The position numbers were made by a program, and so were the translations under genes. Source: Chrysogorgia sp. JL179-B06 (taxonomy: Eukaryota; Cnidaria; Anthozoa; Scleralcyonacea; Chrysogorgiidae). From it: 64,000 bases of DNA. Shown here in pieces: positions 37,434 to 46,220 of this stretch. The stretch is from positions 2,420,001 through 2,484,000 of the forward strand of contig JAYKKM010000350.1 of the NCBI GenBank assembly GCA_035772405.1. The letters are read 5' to 3'. Each line of letters begins with the position of its first letter. The first letter of the stretch is position 1. The notes beneath the pieces are model-generated. The model saw only the letters and a program-made list of their open reading frames with translations, was not told the DNA's origin and did no database searches.

Positions 37434-39450
37434 TAGGAACTATAGATTGACTGATAAGATACCTGTCATATTTCACAATCTAAGAGGATACGATAGTCAC
37501 TTCATAATGCAAGAGATAGGTAATCTAGGTCAGAAAATCAACGTCATACCAAATAATATGGAGAAATATATGGCATTCATGTTAGGTAAACATCTAGTGT
37601 TTCTAGATAGTTTCCAATTCATGAGCTCTAGTCTAGTCAACCTAGTAAACAACCTACCAAGAGATTGTCTTAAGTACACGTCCGAAGTATTTCAAGGTAA
37701 GGAGTTAGAGTTGATGTCACGAAAGGGTGTGTACCCATATGACTATATGGATAGTTTCGATAAGTTCGAAGACATAAAGCTACCCTCAAAGGAGAGCTTC
37801 TACAGTGTGCTAAACGACGAACATATATCAGACGCTGATTATGAACACGCGCAAGAAGTGTGGAAGACGTTCGGTTTGAATAATATGGGTGAGTACCACG
37901 ATGTGTACCTCAAGACTGATGTGTTACTATTGTCTGACGTGTTTGAGAACTTCAGAAAGACGTGCAAGCAGTACTATCAACTAGATCCTTGTCACTACTT
38001 CACATCACCAGGACTATCATGGGACGCTGCTCTAAAGATGACAGGAGTGAAACTAGAGTTGATGACTGATATCGACATGTTTCAGTTTATTGAGAAAGGA
38101 ATGCGAGGTGGCGTCTCTTGTATCACGCATAGATATGGTAAGGCCAATAATAAATATATGAAGGACTATGATAGTCGCAAGTCATCGAAACACATCGTAT
38201 ACCTAGATGCGAATAACCTTTATGGTTGGGCTATGTGTCAGTATCTACCGACTGGTGGATTTGAGTGGGTCGAGAAGTTCAACCTTGACAAATACAAGGA
38301 TGACTCAGACAAAGGGTTGATACTTGAGGTTGATTTAGAGTACCCAGAGGAGTTGCACGATCTTCACAACGACTATCCTCTAGCCCCTGAGAGGATGAAA
38401 GTAAGTAGTGATATGTTGTCAAACTATTGTAAGACAATCCAAAATAAGTTTAAGATATCTGTAGGAGAGGTTGCAAAACTTGTGCCTAACCTAAACGGTA
38501 AGAGTAAGTACGTCGTTCACTATAGAAACCTACAATTATATAAGAGTTTGGGAATGAAGGTTAAGAAGATACATAGAGTACTTCAATTCAATCAGTCACC
38601 ATGGCTCAAACAATATATCGACTTTAATACGGACAAGAGAACCCAAGCAAAGAATGACTTTGAGAAAGACTTTTTCAAGCTTATGAATAATAGTGTGTTT
38701 GGAAAGACTATGGAGAATCTACGAAAGCGTGTGAACGTGGAGTTAGTAACAGACGAGGAAAAACTGAAGAAACTAACGTCGAAACCAACCTTTGTAAGCA
38801 GTAAAATATTTGACAATAACTTGGTAGCAGTTCACAAGATCAAAGAGACACTAACTCTAAATAGACCAGCATATGTAGGTATGTGTATTCTAGACCTATC
38901 GAAGACATTGATGTATGACTTCCACTACAATAATATCAAAAAGGAGTATGGCAACAAAGCCAAACTACTATTCACAGACACGGATAGTCTAATGTATGAG
39001 ATTAAGACGGAGGATGTGTATAAAGACATGCATGCTAACAAAGAAGTGTTTGACTTCAGTGGATATGATAAGTCATCTCCCTACTTCGACCTAACTAACA
39101 AGAAGGTTATTGGTAAAATGAAGGACGAGACATTAGGAGTCCCCATCGTTGAGTTCGTTGGTTTAAGGTCGAAAATGTATAGCTACATAAAAGAAGACGG
39201 AAAAGGTGGGAAGACTGCTAAAGGTATCAAGAAGAGTACCATTAGAAACAACATAAGACACGACAACTATAAAAGTGTCCTAACAAATGGTGAGCAAATG
39301 TCTCACATAATTAAAACTATTCGCAGCAAGAGCCACCAATTAGGAAGCTACGAAATAAATAAGATATCCTTGAGCTGCTTTGACGACAAGCGACACATAC
39401 TACCAGACGGTGTGTCTAGTTATGCGTATGGACATTACAAAATAGTCTAA
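37408..39450 (+). pseudogene. Polinton PolB, C-terminal part
   Basis: Continues the polymerase in a different frame, open from about 37408 to 39450. It shows exonuclease motifs II (NLRGYDSHF, 37477) and III (YLKTDVLLLSD, near 37905). All three polymerase motifs follow: A (DANNLYGWAM, 38206), B (NNSVFGKTMEN, 38685) and C (FTDTDSLMYE, 38971). All catalytic Asp residues are present. The shift relative to 35319-37433 is the only lesion found in the element; it could be real, programmed or an assembly error. Confidence 0.88.
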
Positions 39451-39452
39451 AA

Positions 39453-39635
39453 TTAGATGCTCAAATTTCTCAAATGCTTTTTGGTCTCCAAGTGTCTGTA
39501 TTTAGAGGTCACGTGGTATGATCTATTATCACATGTCTCACACACCCATTTGTGAGTTCTCATCCACTCTTTAGTTTGAGCTCTAGCTGCTATTGAAGCT
39601 TCTTCTCTTGTTTTGTAAATTCTTGGTCTTGCCAT
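39453..39635 (-). CDS. Small Cys/His protein of the Polinton
   Basis: 60 residues, very basic (MARPRIYKTREEA). CETC followed by H and H residues suggests one zinc finger. Start ATG overlaps the stop region of the upstream 209-residue gene, and an AT-rich TATAGTAATATATA tract sits just upstream. A role in DNA binding or gene control is inference. No wider family recognised. Confidence 0.6.
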   Translation of the reverse strand: MARPRIYKTREEASIAARAQTKEWMRTHKWVCETCDNRSYHVTSKYRHLETKKHLRNLSI

Positions 39636-40264
39636 TATATATTACTATATATTTTATTTACCCACTCGTTGTAGTATGGATCTCCTCTTCCGTCCCAACC
39701 TAGATCCTTGTATACTACACTATACAGGTTATACTCGAATCGTGCCTTGACCTTACCAGGTTTGAGGTCGTTAGAACTACCTCTCAACTCTATACCTCTT
39801 CTAGAGCATATTCTTATGATATAGAAAATATATTTCGATATATTCTTGACAATCAGTTTGTTTCTTTTAAGAGACCATACTATCTTTATAAAATCACTGA
39901 CCACTATTGGTACGTCACTCTCGTTAACTAGTCTTTTGCTAGTTAACATTCTCCCTAGCCACTTGCTGTAACTGTGAGCCGATTTCTTGTACATCCAAAT
40001 GTTAGGTATGAAGTTTCTCACACGTCCGTAGGTAGTCTCTCCACACTTGTTACAACTGAATACACCATCTTCGATTTGGGTTCTGTGGTTACTACACTCA
40101 TAACAGTATGTGGTGCCGTACCACTTTTTTGGTTTTGGATTCTTAATTCCATTCTTGATCTCGTCCAACGTGTACCCTAATGTAGTACCACTCCACGTTT
40201 TTGATGCAATCTCATCCAATGTGTACCCAGCATAGAACATTCTCATAGTACGTTCGTCAACCAT
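39635..40264 (-). CDS. Zinc-ribbon protein (possible VLTF3/TFIIB-like)
   Basis: 209 residues. The N-terminus has a repeated GYTLDEI motif. A zinc ribbon (CYEC-x14-CNKCG) at about 54-75 is followed by a helical region (SYSKWLGRMLTSKR...). A ribbon followed by such a region recalls late transcription factors of large DNA viruses (VLTF3) and TFIIB, but this is shape-level resemblance only. If right, it would act on the shared upstream motif of this element. Its own start lies at the edge of a 30-bp hairpin (40262-40330). Confidence 0.55.
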   Translation of the reverse strand: MVDERTMRMFYAGYTLDEIASKTWSGTTLGYTLDEIKNGIKNPKPKKWYGTTYCYECSNHRTQIEDGVFSCNKCGETTYGRVRNFIPNIWMYKKSAHSYSKWLGRMLTSKRLVNESDVPIVVSDFIKIVWSLKRNKLIVKNISKYIFYIIRICSRRGIELRGSSNDLKPGKVKARFEYNLYSVVYKDLGWDGRGDPYYNEWVNKIYSNI

Positions 40265-40330
40265 TTGAGTTATTATAGTATTATGTCTTTATACTGTTTT
40301 TAAAGACATAATAGTATAATAACTCAAATG
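40262..40330. promoter_or_regulatory. 30-bp inverted repeat between two Polinton genes
   Basis: Arms 40262-40291 and 40301-40330 match with one mismatch and a 9-nt loop. The left arm includes the start codon of the 209-residue gene; the right arm ends about 6 bp from the stop of the 64-residue gene. It could terminate one transcript or regulate the other. Confidence 0.75.
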
Positions 40331-40335
40331 TCGTT

Positions 40336-40530
40336 CTAGAAGGCGTGATAGTTAGCAGAATCAAATGTCTTCCTACTATATTGTCTTGATTGGTCTAGAA
40401 CGTCCAACAATAGTTGTTTCAACTCTCTAATCTCATTCATCTGACGAATCTGGTTCTCATAGAATATCTCCATTAAGTTTTTACTATGTTTTGCTTCCAT
40501 AGCCATCTCCTTCAAAGTTTTAGTGCTCAT
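40336..40530 (-). CDS. Small coiled-coil protein of the Polinton
   Basis: 64 residues, helical. The stretch FYENQIRQMNEIRELKQLL is closely similar to FYENEIRQRDKIQELRQQL in the upstream 138-residue protein, so it looks like a partial duplicate lacking the membrane segments. Start overlaps the end of the upstream gene. Confidence 0.6.
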   Translation of the reverse strand: MSTKTLKEMAMEAKHSKNLMEIFYENQIRQMNEIRELKQLLLDVLDQSRQYSRKTFDSANYHAF

Positions 40531-40946
40531 TATAATACTCTATATATTAAGTAACCTAAAGGTAGACCAACAACTCCAACGAATACCATTTGATATTCTT
40601 CCATCTCATCTGAAGGTTTGTAATAGTCTGACAACTCAGGCTCTTTACTAAATGTCTTCCCATCATACTGTATCGTCAGTACTTGTCTTAGTTGATCCAG
40701 AGCGTGGTTTGTGTCGTTTATGTCTGCGTTAGCATCTGACAGTTGTTGTCTTAACTCCTGAATTTTGTCTCTCTGACGAATCTCATTCTCGTAGAACTTT
40801 TCTTTCGCTCTTGCGAGACTTTCCAGTGCTTTGTTGTGTCTCTTTATCTCTGTCTCGTAGCCGGTATGGTTTAGCTTGCTGAATATGAATCCAGCTCCTG
40901 CGAATGCTATAGCGTTGAACAAACCACCCGCCATCACACTAGCCAT
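40530..40946 (-). CDS. Membrane/coiled-coil protein of the Polinton
   Basis: 138 residues. A hydrophobic N-terminal segment (about 5-24), a long central coiled coil (about 30-95) and a hydrophobic C-terminal segment (about 118-137). Probably a membrane or virion-associated protein; no named family recognised. Neighbouring small genes also encode membrane segments. Confidence 0.65.
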   Translation of the reverse strand: MASVMAGGLFNAIAFAGAGFIFSKLNHTGYETEIKRHNKALESLARAKEKFYENEIRQRDKIQELRQQLSDANADINDTNHALDQLRQVLTIQYDGKTFSKEPELSDYYKPSDEMEEYQMVFVGVVGLPLGYLIYRVL

Positions 40947-40962
40947 TATGTATTACGTTAGA

Positions 40963-41196
40963 TTATTTTGAGAACGGGTCAATAGGTAAGTATTTCTTAC
41001 TCTGCGCCCACTTAACGAGTAGCGTTGAAACGCCTACAGCAGTCGCTAACTTGAGGGTGCCCTTTACTGATTCAGGGGTACCTAACGGTTCTTTTAGTAC
41101 TTTCTTTGATGCCATGGACACGGCTACGGCTCCAGCAGTCACGAGGGCTGCGTCGTATAGCTCGTTCATCAGTTCTTTTCTGTCTATTGATGCCAT
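40963..41196 (-). CDS. Small hydrophobic protein of the Polinton
   Basis: 77 residues with two moderately hydrophobic segments (about 13-30 and 45-62). Its ATG is directly preceded by AAAACATGTCGTATAATAT, the best-preserved case of the element's upstream motif. Function unknown; a virion-membrane role is inference. Confidence 0.65.
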   Translation of the reverse strand: MASIDRKELMNELYDAALVTAGAVAVSMASKKVLKEPLGTPESVKGTLKLATAVGVSTLLVKWAQSKKYLPIDPFSK

Positions 41197-41215
41197 ATAT
41201 TATACGACATGTTTT
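41197..41215 (-). promoter_or_regulatory. Shared upstream motif before the 77-residue gene
   Basis: Minus strand AAAACATGTCGTATAATAT abuts the ATG at 41196. Confidence 0.6.
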
Positions 41216-41528
41216 AATCGAAGCTGTCGAGTTTACGTGGTGGTGGTTCCTTTTTTATTACAACGTTCTTAGACTCCTCGTTGGCGGTCGCCATTTGTTT
41301 ATCTTGCCTCATCGTGTAATACAGTGAACCAGCGGCTATTACCACTCCTATAGTACCTATGATGTATCCGTAGTTAAAACTATCGTCCTCACTTATCACT
41401 CTCTCTCTCATCTTCCTCTCTTTCGCAGCTTTAGATATAGCAGCCAACCGCTTGCCTGCCTCTACTCTCTTAGGGTCTTTGGTCCTTGTTGTCGACGTTA
41501 TAATAGGTACGGACTCACTGTCAGTCAT
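41214..41528 (-). CDS. Single-pass membrane protein of the Polinton
   Basis: 104 residues. Basic N-terminal half, one transmembrane segment (about 53-71, YGYIIGTIGVVIAAGSLYY), charged tail. Upstream reads CACGTATAATATAG then ATG. Function unknown. Confidence 0.65.
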   Translation of the reverse strand: MTDSESVPIITSTTRTKDPKRVEAGKRLAAISKAAKERKMRERVISEDDSFNYGYIIGTIGVVIAAGSLYYTMRQDKQMATANEESKNVVIKKEPPPRKLDSFD

Positions 41529-41574
41529 CTATATTATACGTGATATCTAGTCACAGACCATCTCACAGATTATC

Positions 41575-42375
41575 TCACAGATAGAGTATTCGATGAAAGT
41601 ATCTTTGGTGATTAGATAGTGTGGTTTCACTCTTGAATCTCCTATTACAGTACTCACACAGAACTCTAGAGTCTATCATATATGTCTCTATGAAATGTAT
41701 TATCTCATGTTGGTCTGAGGATAGTAATGTGTTGTACCCTTGTGATCTTAGTCTCCTTAATACCCTCATCTGGTTATTCCTAATAACCCCATTACCTTTC
41801 GGTGTTTTGAACTCTATAGCAAAACCATTGTATCTCTTATGTAGTTGTGGAACTATCAAATCTGGTTGCCCACCACTGTAACCCTTCTTCCACCCATCTA
41901 TTCTTTTAGTAGATGTGTCTTGGTACTCACCCAACCCTGGGATGACTATTGTTGGATGGTACTCTCTAATGTATTTCACAATGTCATAATGCAAGTCTGT
42001 CTCGTTCATTATTGATAACTGGTTGCATTGTGTGTAAACACCTGTTTTTCTTATAGATGGTAGAACTTCTGTGAATACCCACTCTTGAAACCTCTTGGCT
42101 GACTCTAGTTTTGATGAGAATATCAGAGCATATACTCCTGGTTCTGATATATAGACTGTACTTGGGTGTATATTTTTAAACCCCGTTGAAACGACGGGGT
42201 TTAAAAAACAATAATTTATCTTGTATTTGTCGTCTACATGTTTTCTAATAGATTGACTAGTGTCAGCGTAACCTAGCGTTGCAGCTACCGATTGTCCGCA
42301 GAACCATATATTGTCTCCTTCCTTGATAGTTGTGACTGACTTGTTCTCGAAGTTGAACTTTTTTACTAGACTCAT
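41575..42375 (-). CDS. Bro-N / VRR-NUC nuclease / C2H2 fusion protein
   Basis: 266 residues, start at ATG 42375 (a GTG one codon earlier is less likely). Residues 1-112 are a Bro-N domain (VAATLGYAD, EPGVYALIFSSKLESAKRFQ, WVFTEVLPSIRKTG), DNA-binding in phage and large DNA viruses. Residues about 140-235 are a VRR-NUC endonuclease core with GGQPDL (Asp172) and AIEFKTPKG (Glu188, Lys190). Residues 240-261 are a C2H2 finger (CEYC...H...H). A regulator-plus-nuclease role in recombination, replication or silencing is plausible but unproven. A GC-rich 14-bp hairpin lies inside the Bro-N coding region (42173-42207). Confidence 0.85.
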   Translation of the reverse strand: MSLVKKFNFENKSVTTIKEGDNIWFCGQSVAATLGYADTSQSIRKHVDDKYKINYCFLNPVVSTGFKNIHPSTVYISEPGVYALIFSSKLESAKRFQEWVFTEVLPSIRKTGVYTQCNQLSIMNETDLHYDIVKYIREYHPTIVIPGLGEYQDTSTKRIDGWKKGYSGGQPDLIVPQLHKRYNGFAIEFKTPKGNGVIRNNQMRVLRRLRSQGYNTLLSSDQHEIIHFIETYMIDSRVLCEYCNRRFKSETTLSNHQRYFHRILYL

Positions 42376-42399
42376 CACCTATACTATACCACGTGTTTT
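42376..42399 (-). promoter_or_regulatory. Shared upstream motif before the Bro-N gene
   Basis: Minus strand AAAACACGTGGTATAGTATA ends 4 bp before ATG 42375. Confidence 0.6.
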
Positions 42400-42447
42400 A
42401 TTTTAAGGTTCAAAGTAGCAGTTCTCTTAAGAAAGCAACCGCTTAGC

Positions 42448-42963
42448 TTAAAGGGGGGCGTGATTCGACCCCCCTTGTGTCTCGTCATATATTTTATTGT
42501 ACCTTTTCACCATTCCGTTGATTGGTGGACATAAGTCAGTCACAATATCGTCCAACACTTTAACGTCTGAGAGGAACATTGACTCGTTGTAAGGAAGACC
42601 TCTAAGATACGATCTTAGACAAGTCAGTATCTTTTTGTAGCTAGTGTGTGCGAACTTACAATGCTCCACTCTACTCGTCAGATTGGATTTAGCTAAGTAG
42701 CCTTGGATGATCACACCAGGACCACTAATACAAGCAATGATTAGAGCGTTAGCGGCTATCGATCCAGCTATAATCCCTACTGTCGTTAACCCTATGCTAG
42801 TCATGTTTAACGATAGTTTAATTTTCTTCAACCTTTTGTATTTCCATTTGTAACAGGCTTCTAGTTTGTGGTAGTACGCGTACAAGCGTTTGAGCTCTAG
42901 CTCCTCTTCCTCTGACATATCCTTTGATATGTGATTGAAATCAACAACTGACTTCTTCCTCAT
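42448..42963 (-). CDS. Hydrophobic-hairpin protein of the Polinton
   Basis: 171 residues. Charged N-terminus, hydrophobic stretch at about 53-90 long enough for two membrane passes with Gly/Ala-rich faces (GIIAGSIAANALIIACISGP), then a helical soluble part with several Cys. Unknown family; membrane or virion association is inference. Confidence 0.6.
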   Translation of the reverse strand: MRKKSVVDFNHISKDMSEEEELELKRLYAYYHKLEACYKWKYKRLKKIKLSLNMTSIGLTTVGIIAGSIAANALIIACISGPGVIIQGYLAKSNLTSRVEHCKFAHTSYKKILTCLRSYLRGLPYNESMFLSDVKVLDDIVTDLCPPINGMVKRYNKIYDETQGGSNHAPL

Positions 42964-42999
42964 ATATATTAGCTCACATCATATTCCTTCATCATATCT

Positions 43000-43917
43000 C
43001 TACCAACTAATATTATGTCTCGGCTCGTCATGTAGCCAGAGACAATCCTCACACCGTAGAACTCTATCAAAGACGGGTACTTTATAGGGTGCGAGTGGTA
43101 TTTTTGGTCGATGCACTCCAAAGATCGTTACGTAAGGAGACCCTATCTCTTCGTAATTAGCTGTGAAGTCTGAGTCTGTTGATCTTATGTTGTTCACCTT
43201 AACGTAGGAGTTACCCATCCGCCAATGTATTGATATCATGTGTCTCTTGGTGGTGTCGATGTTATTTGGGATTGTACACGTGTACTCCTTTGCTGGAGCT
43301 CCACCACCATATGATAATTTATCACCTCCTTTGTACCCTATGTATTTGTCCCACGATCCATCATCGTTTGAGATAATCGCCTCCCAATCTTTCGTAGTTA
43401 CCCTCATGGCTAACCTCACTACCATAAAAACGGATATGTCACAGTATTGCATACGTGGACAGTTAAAATGCACTCCAGCTTCAAACGGAATTGGAGTTAG
43501 TTCGGGGGATAGGAAGCTATGACCGTTGTTAACACCAATAATAGGACCATACGTTGGATCGTATTGTACTAACATGTTCGTTTTATCTCTAATGGTTTTC
43601 ACTTTACTTGTTCCACTGTGGTATTCCACCATACTCACAGCATGATTTGTGACGTTAAAATCAAACAGAACGTTATAGGACTGCGTTCTAAAGTATTGCG
43701 ATAAGTATACGGTCTCCAATACTTTTTTACTGACAGCATCCAAATCATCTTCTGGATCTGCTATGTTTTTGAGTGCCCTGAACGCCATATCTATATCTCC
43801 AGACATCCTCCCACCGCTAACGCTTAACTTAGGGTCACTGTCTAGATGTCTCTTAGCTCTTCTTAATATTTTGTCTCTCTCGTAGTCTCTGTCCTCAAAT
43901 CCATAACTTAGACTCAT
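43000..43917 (-). CDS. Fibre-like protein of the Polinton
   Basis: 305 residues. Residues about 38-70 contain a phage tail-fibre-type motif (MSGDIDM...DPEDD then LDAVSKKV), followed by a beta-rich C-terminal part that may be a LamG/jelly-roll domain (MISIHWRMGNSYVKVN). Such proteins project from virions and bind the host cell. Assignment is by motif and position; trimerisation and receptor are unknown. Confidence 0.65.
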   Translation of the reverse strand: MSLSYGFEDRDYERDKILRRAKRHLDSDPKLSVSGGRMSGDIDMAFRALKNIADPEDDLDAVSKKVLETVYLSQYFRTQSYNVLFDFNVTNHAVSMVEYHSGTSKVKTIRDKTNMLVQYDPTYGPIIGVNNGHSFLSPELTPIPFEAGVHFNCPRMQYCDISVFMVVRLAMRVTTKDWEAIISNDDGSWDKYIGYKGGDKLSYGGGAPAKEYTCTIPNNIDTTKRHMISIHWRMGNSYVKVNNIRSTDSDFTANYEEIGSPYVTIFGVHRPKIPLAPYKVPVFDRVLRCEDCLWLHDEPRHNISW

Positions 43918-43921
43918 TATG

Positions 43922-45553
43922 TTATAACATATATTTGCTTACTAAGTAGCCAGACACAGCCGAAACCACTAGAACTAGCCCCAACTCTGTCGTGTTGTCT
44001 GGTGTCACCTTTGATGCCTCTAGACGGTGTGTCACTTTTGGTGTCACCAGACGATTCGTCACCTTTGGTTTATCAAGTGTCTCCTGGTGTGTCACGTTTG
44101 GTGTCAGACGATTCGTCACCTTTGGTTTATCAAGTGTCTCCAGATGCTCTCCACCTTCTTGGTGTACTTTCTTAACCTCCGTCGTTTCTGTGTAGTTTAA
44201 CCCACTATTTACTCCAAACTTCATACTCTGTGTAGCAGTCTTCAATAGGTTGTTGTACCCAGCGATCTTGTTCTTGAGGATTACCACGTTACTTGGCATT
44301 AACCACGTAGACGGTGATAGCGCAAGATTTTGGACAACGTTAGTGTCTCTGATCGACTTGTTCATGTTAAGAATCCACGTTGACACGTCGTAGTTTATAA
44401 CACTATCCTCCACCAACTTTCGGAACTCTTGCTGAGTCTCTAGACTACCTGCGGAACCACCAACGACTGACACACGTGTTCTCGCTTGTGCACCAAGTGT
44501 AGAGTAAACAAAGGCTTCTATGGACTGATTTAGATATTGTCTCCCAATGTTGGTGAGACCATTCGACACCAGAGGAACGTATCGTTTGTAGTCGTTCTTA
44601 ACGTCGTTAATCGTGAAGACTCTCTCCTCACCTGTTGTACCGTCAGCAAGGACTTTACCCTGGTAGTAATGTTTTTTAGGAATCTTGTCTGTCTTACCAT
44701 ACAATTCTCCAGCGTCAAACTCTCTACTTATCGATCTCATACTCTCACCACCTTCCATCCTTCTGAGAAGTCTTCTAATGGTAAAGTACAGATGAAACCT
44801 CATTACACTCGTGATAACAGGGTGAACTTCTTGCGAGGGTGACAAGTGTTGTAACGACACTCCACAACAGAAACTTGCACAATAAGTCGCAAACACTACT
44901 CTATAGTAGCTCTCGTTGTCGTCCCACTTTGACTTTGTCTTTGACGTGGTGATTTGTAATATTGGTAGCTTTGAGAGAAAGTAGCTCTTTTGATTAACGA
45001 ATACTCTAAAGTTATTCACTGGGTAGTTCAACACGTTTTCCGTTGGATAACCATCCCAAAGTCCCCAGTGGTTCTTGCGACCTTTCGATAGTGGTTGGAT
45101 AGTTCCACCAGATAGCCATATTTCTGGAAACTTGTTGTTGTGTAACCAAATCCACATACTCTTGTCGTTTTTGAAGGTGTCACTAGTTATGTTCGTGCTT
45201 ATGATGTCGTTGTTTCTAAAATATATGTCAACGCCATTAACCTCACCATCTTGTGAGACAGTTGGATCGAACTCAAACTTGCTCAAAGTGATGTGAGGAT
45301 ACTTTTTCACTAGATTCAGCTTAGCCACGCGTACGGCGTTAGCTATCTCTTTTTGGTTAGCTATCATTGGTTTGTTTATCGTTAGATACTTAGTATACTC
45401 CGGGTTACTCTTAAACCTACTCGAGTCTATCGAAACGTCACCAATATTAGTTTTCGTTACGAAGAATATATGTATATGCATATTGTCGTCAACGTCAAGA
45501 AAAAACCTATTCTTGTCAGCATAAGGGTACTTTCTTTTGAATGCGTCCATCAT
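43922..45553 (-). CDS. Large Polinton structural protein with C-terminal membrane anchor
   Basis: 543 residues, the largest minus-strand gene. The body has no domain I can name. Near the end is a repeated segment (LDKPKVTNRL twice), then a C-terminal hydrophobic anchor (TELGLVLVVSAVSGYLVSKY). It shares a 17-bp divergent intergenic with the minor capsid gene, so the two are probably expressed together. A virion role is likely by position. Confidence 0.6.
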   Translation of the reverse strand: MMDAFKRKYPYADKNRFFLDVDDNMHIHIFFVTKTNIGDVSIDSSRFKSNPEYTKYLTINKPMIANQKEIANAVRVAKLNLVKKYPHITLSKFEFDPTVSQDGEVNGVDIYFRNNDIISTNITSDTFKNDKSMWIWLHNNKFPEIWLSGGTIQPLSKGRKNHWGLWDGYPTENVLNYPVNNFRVFVNQKSYFLSKLPILQITTSKTKSKWDDNESYYRVVFATYCASFCCGVSLQHLSPSQEVHPVITSVMRFHLYFTIRRLLRRMEGGESMRSISREFDAGELYGKTDKIPKKHYYQGKVLADGTTGEERVFTINDVKNDYKRYVPLVSNGLTNIGRQYLNQSIEAFVYSTLGAQARTRVSVVGGSAGSLETQQEFRKLVEDSVINYDVSTWILNMNKSIRDTNVVQNLALSPSTWLMPSNVVILKNKIAGYNNLLKTATQSMKFGVNSGLNYTETTEVKKVHQEGGEHLETLDKPKVTNRLTPNVTHQETLDKPKVTNRLVTPKVTHRLEASKVTPDNTTELGLVLVVSAVSGYLVSKYML

Positions 45554-45570
45554 AACATACCGTACGTTAT

Positions 45571-46215
45571 ATGAGAGTGGTAGTATTGATTAGTGGTTCA
45601 ACTAAAACTATAGACCTACCAGAGTCAATTCTAACAACTAACTCAGACCCTCACTTACTAGTGAAGAAGGCAACCATCTTTTTGGATTACGTTAACGTAA
45701 CCACAGCTAACAACGAGATAACTTATAACAGTAGTGACCACGTTTTTAGTCCTGGATATCACACCTTTAAAATGATTGCCGACGACTTGAGAGAGCTAGG
45801 AGACGTCAAGCTAGTAGCTAACAGATATGACTCTACGTGTACGATAACAACTGATCAACAAATAGAACTGTTTAAATTTGGACAACTTCTGGGATTTGAC
45901 GAAAACACTACAATAGCCACCACAAAAATCAGTCCTAACGTTGTGAACGTTAACAGAGGACTGAAATACATACAAGTAACGTCTAGTATCGTGGACAGAT
46001 CTAATAACATAGTTAACGGTAACAAAAGTGATTGTATCACATTACTGCCAATAACTAGCACGCAGACACTTAAGGGTTCTGTACAACATTTTGGTGTTGG
46101 GTCGAAAATCCCAATAAACAAAGGAGTCATCAACCAACTAGAGTTCAAGATAACAGATCAGGACGATAACAGTATTAACGTTGGTGAGGTACTGTTAGAT
46201 TTACATATCACGTAG
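45571..46215 (+). CDS. Minor capsid (penton-like) protein of the Polinton
   Basis: 214 residues, beta-rich throughout, with the pattern of a single jelly-roll (KATIFLDYVNVTT, GLKYIQVTSSIVDRS). In Polintons the minor capsid protein forms the pentameric vertices. The ATG at 45571 is preceded by ACCGTACGTTAT. First gene of the rightward block. Length fits Polinton minor capsid proteins. Confidence 0.75.
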   Translation: MRVVVLISGSTKTIDLPESILTTNSDPHLLVKKATIFLDYVNVTTANNEITYNSSDHVFSPGYHTFKMIADDLRELGDVKLVANRYDSTCTITTDQQIELFKFGQLLGFDENTTIATTKISPNVVNVNRGLKYIQVTSSIVDRSNNIVNGNKSDCITLLPITSTQTLKGSVQHFGVGSKIPINKGVINQLEFKITDQDDNSINVGEVLLDLHIT

Positions 46216-46220
46216 TGTAT

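Noticed and set aside
43922..45553. Adenovirus-type protease in the 543-residue protein
   Set aside because: A His-Trp pair (NHWGLW) is present, but no accompanying Cys/Asp pattern of an adenain active site was seen.
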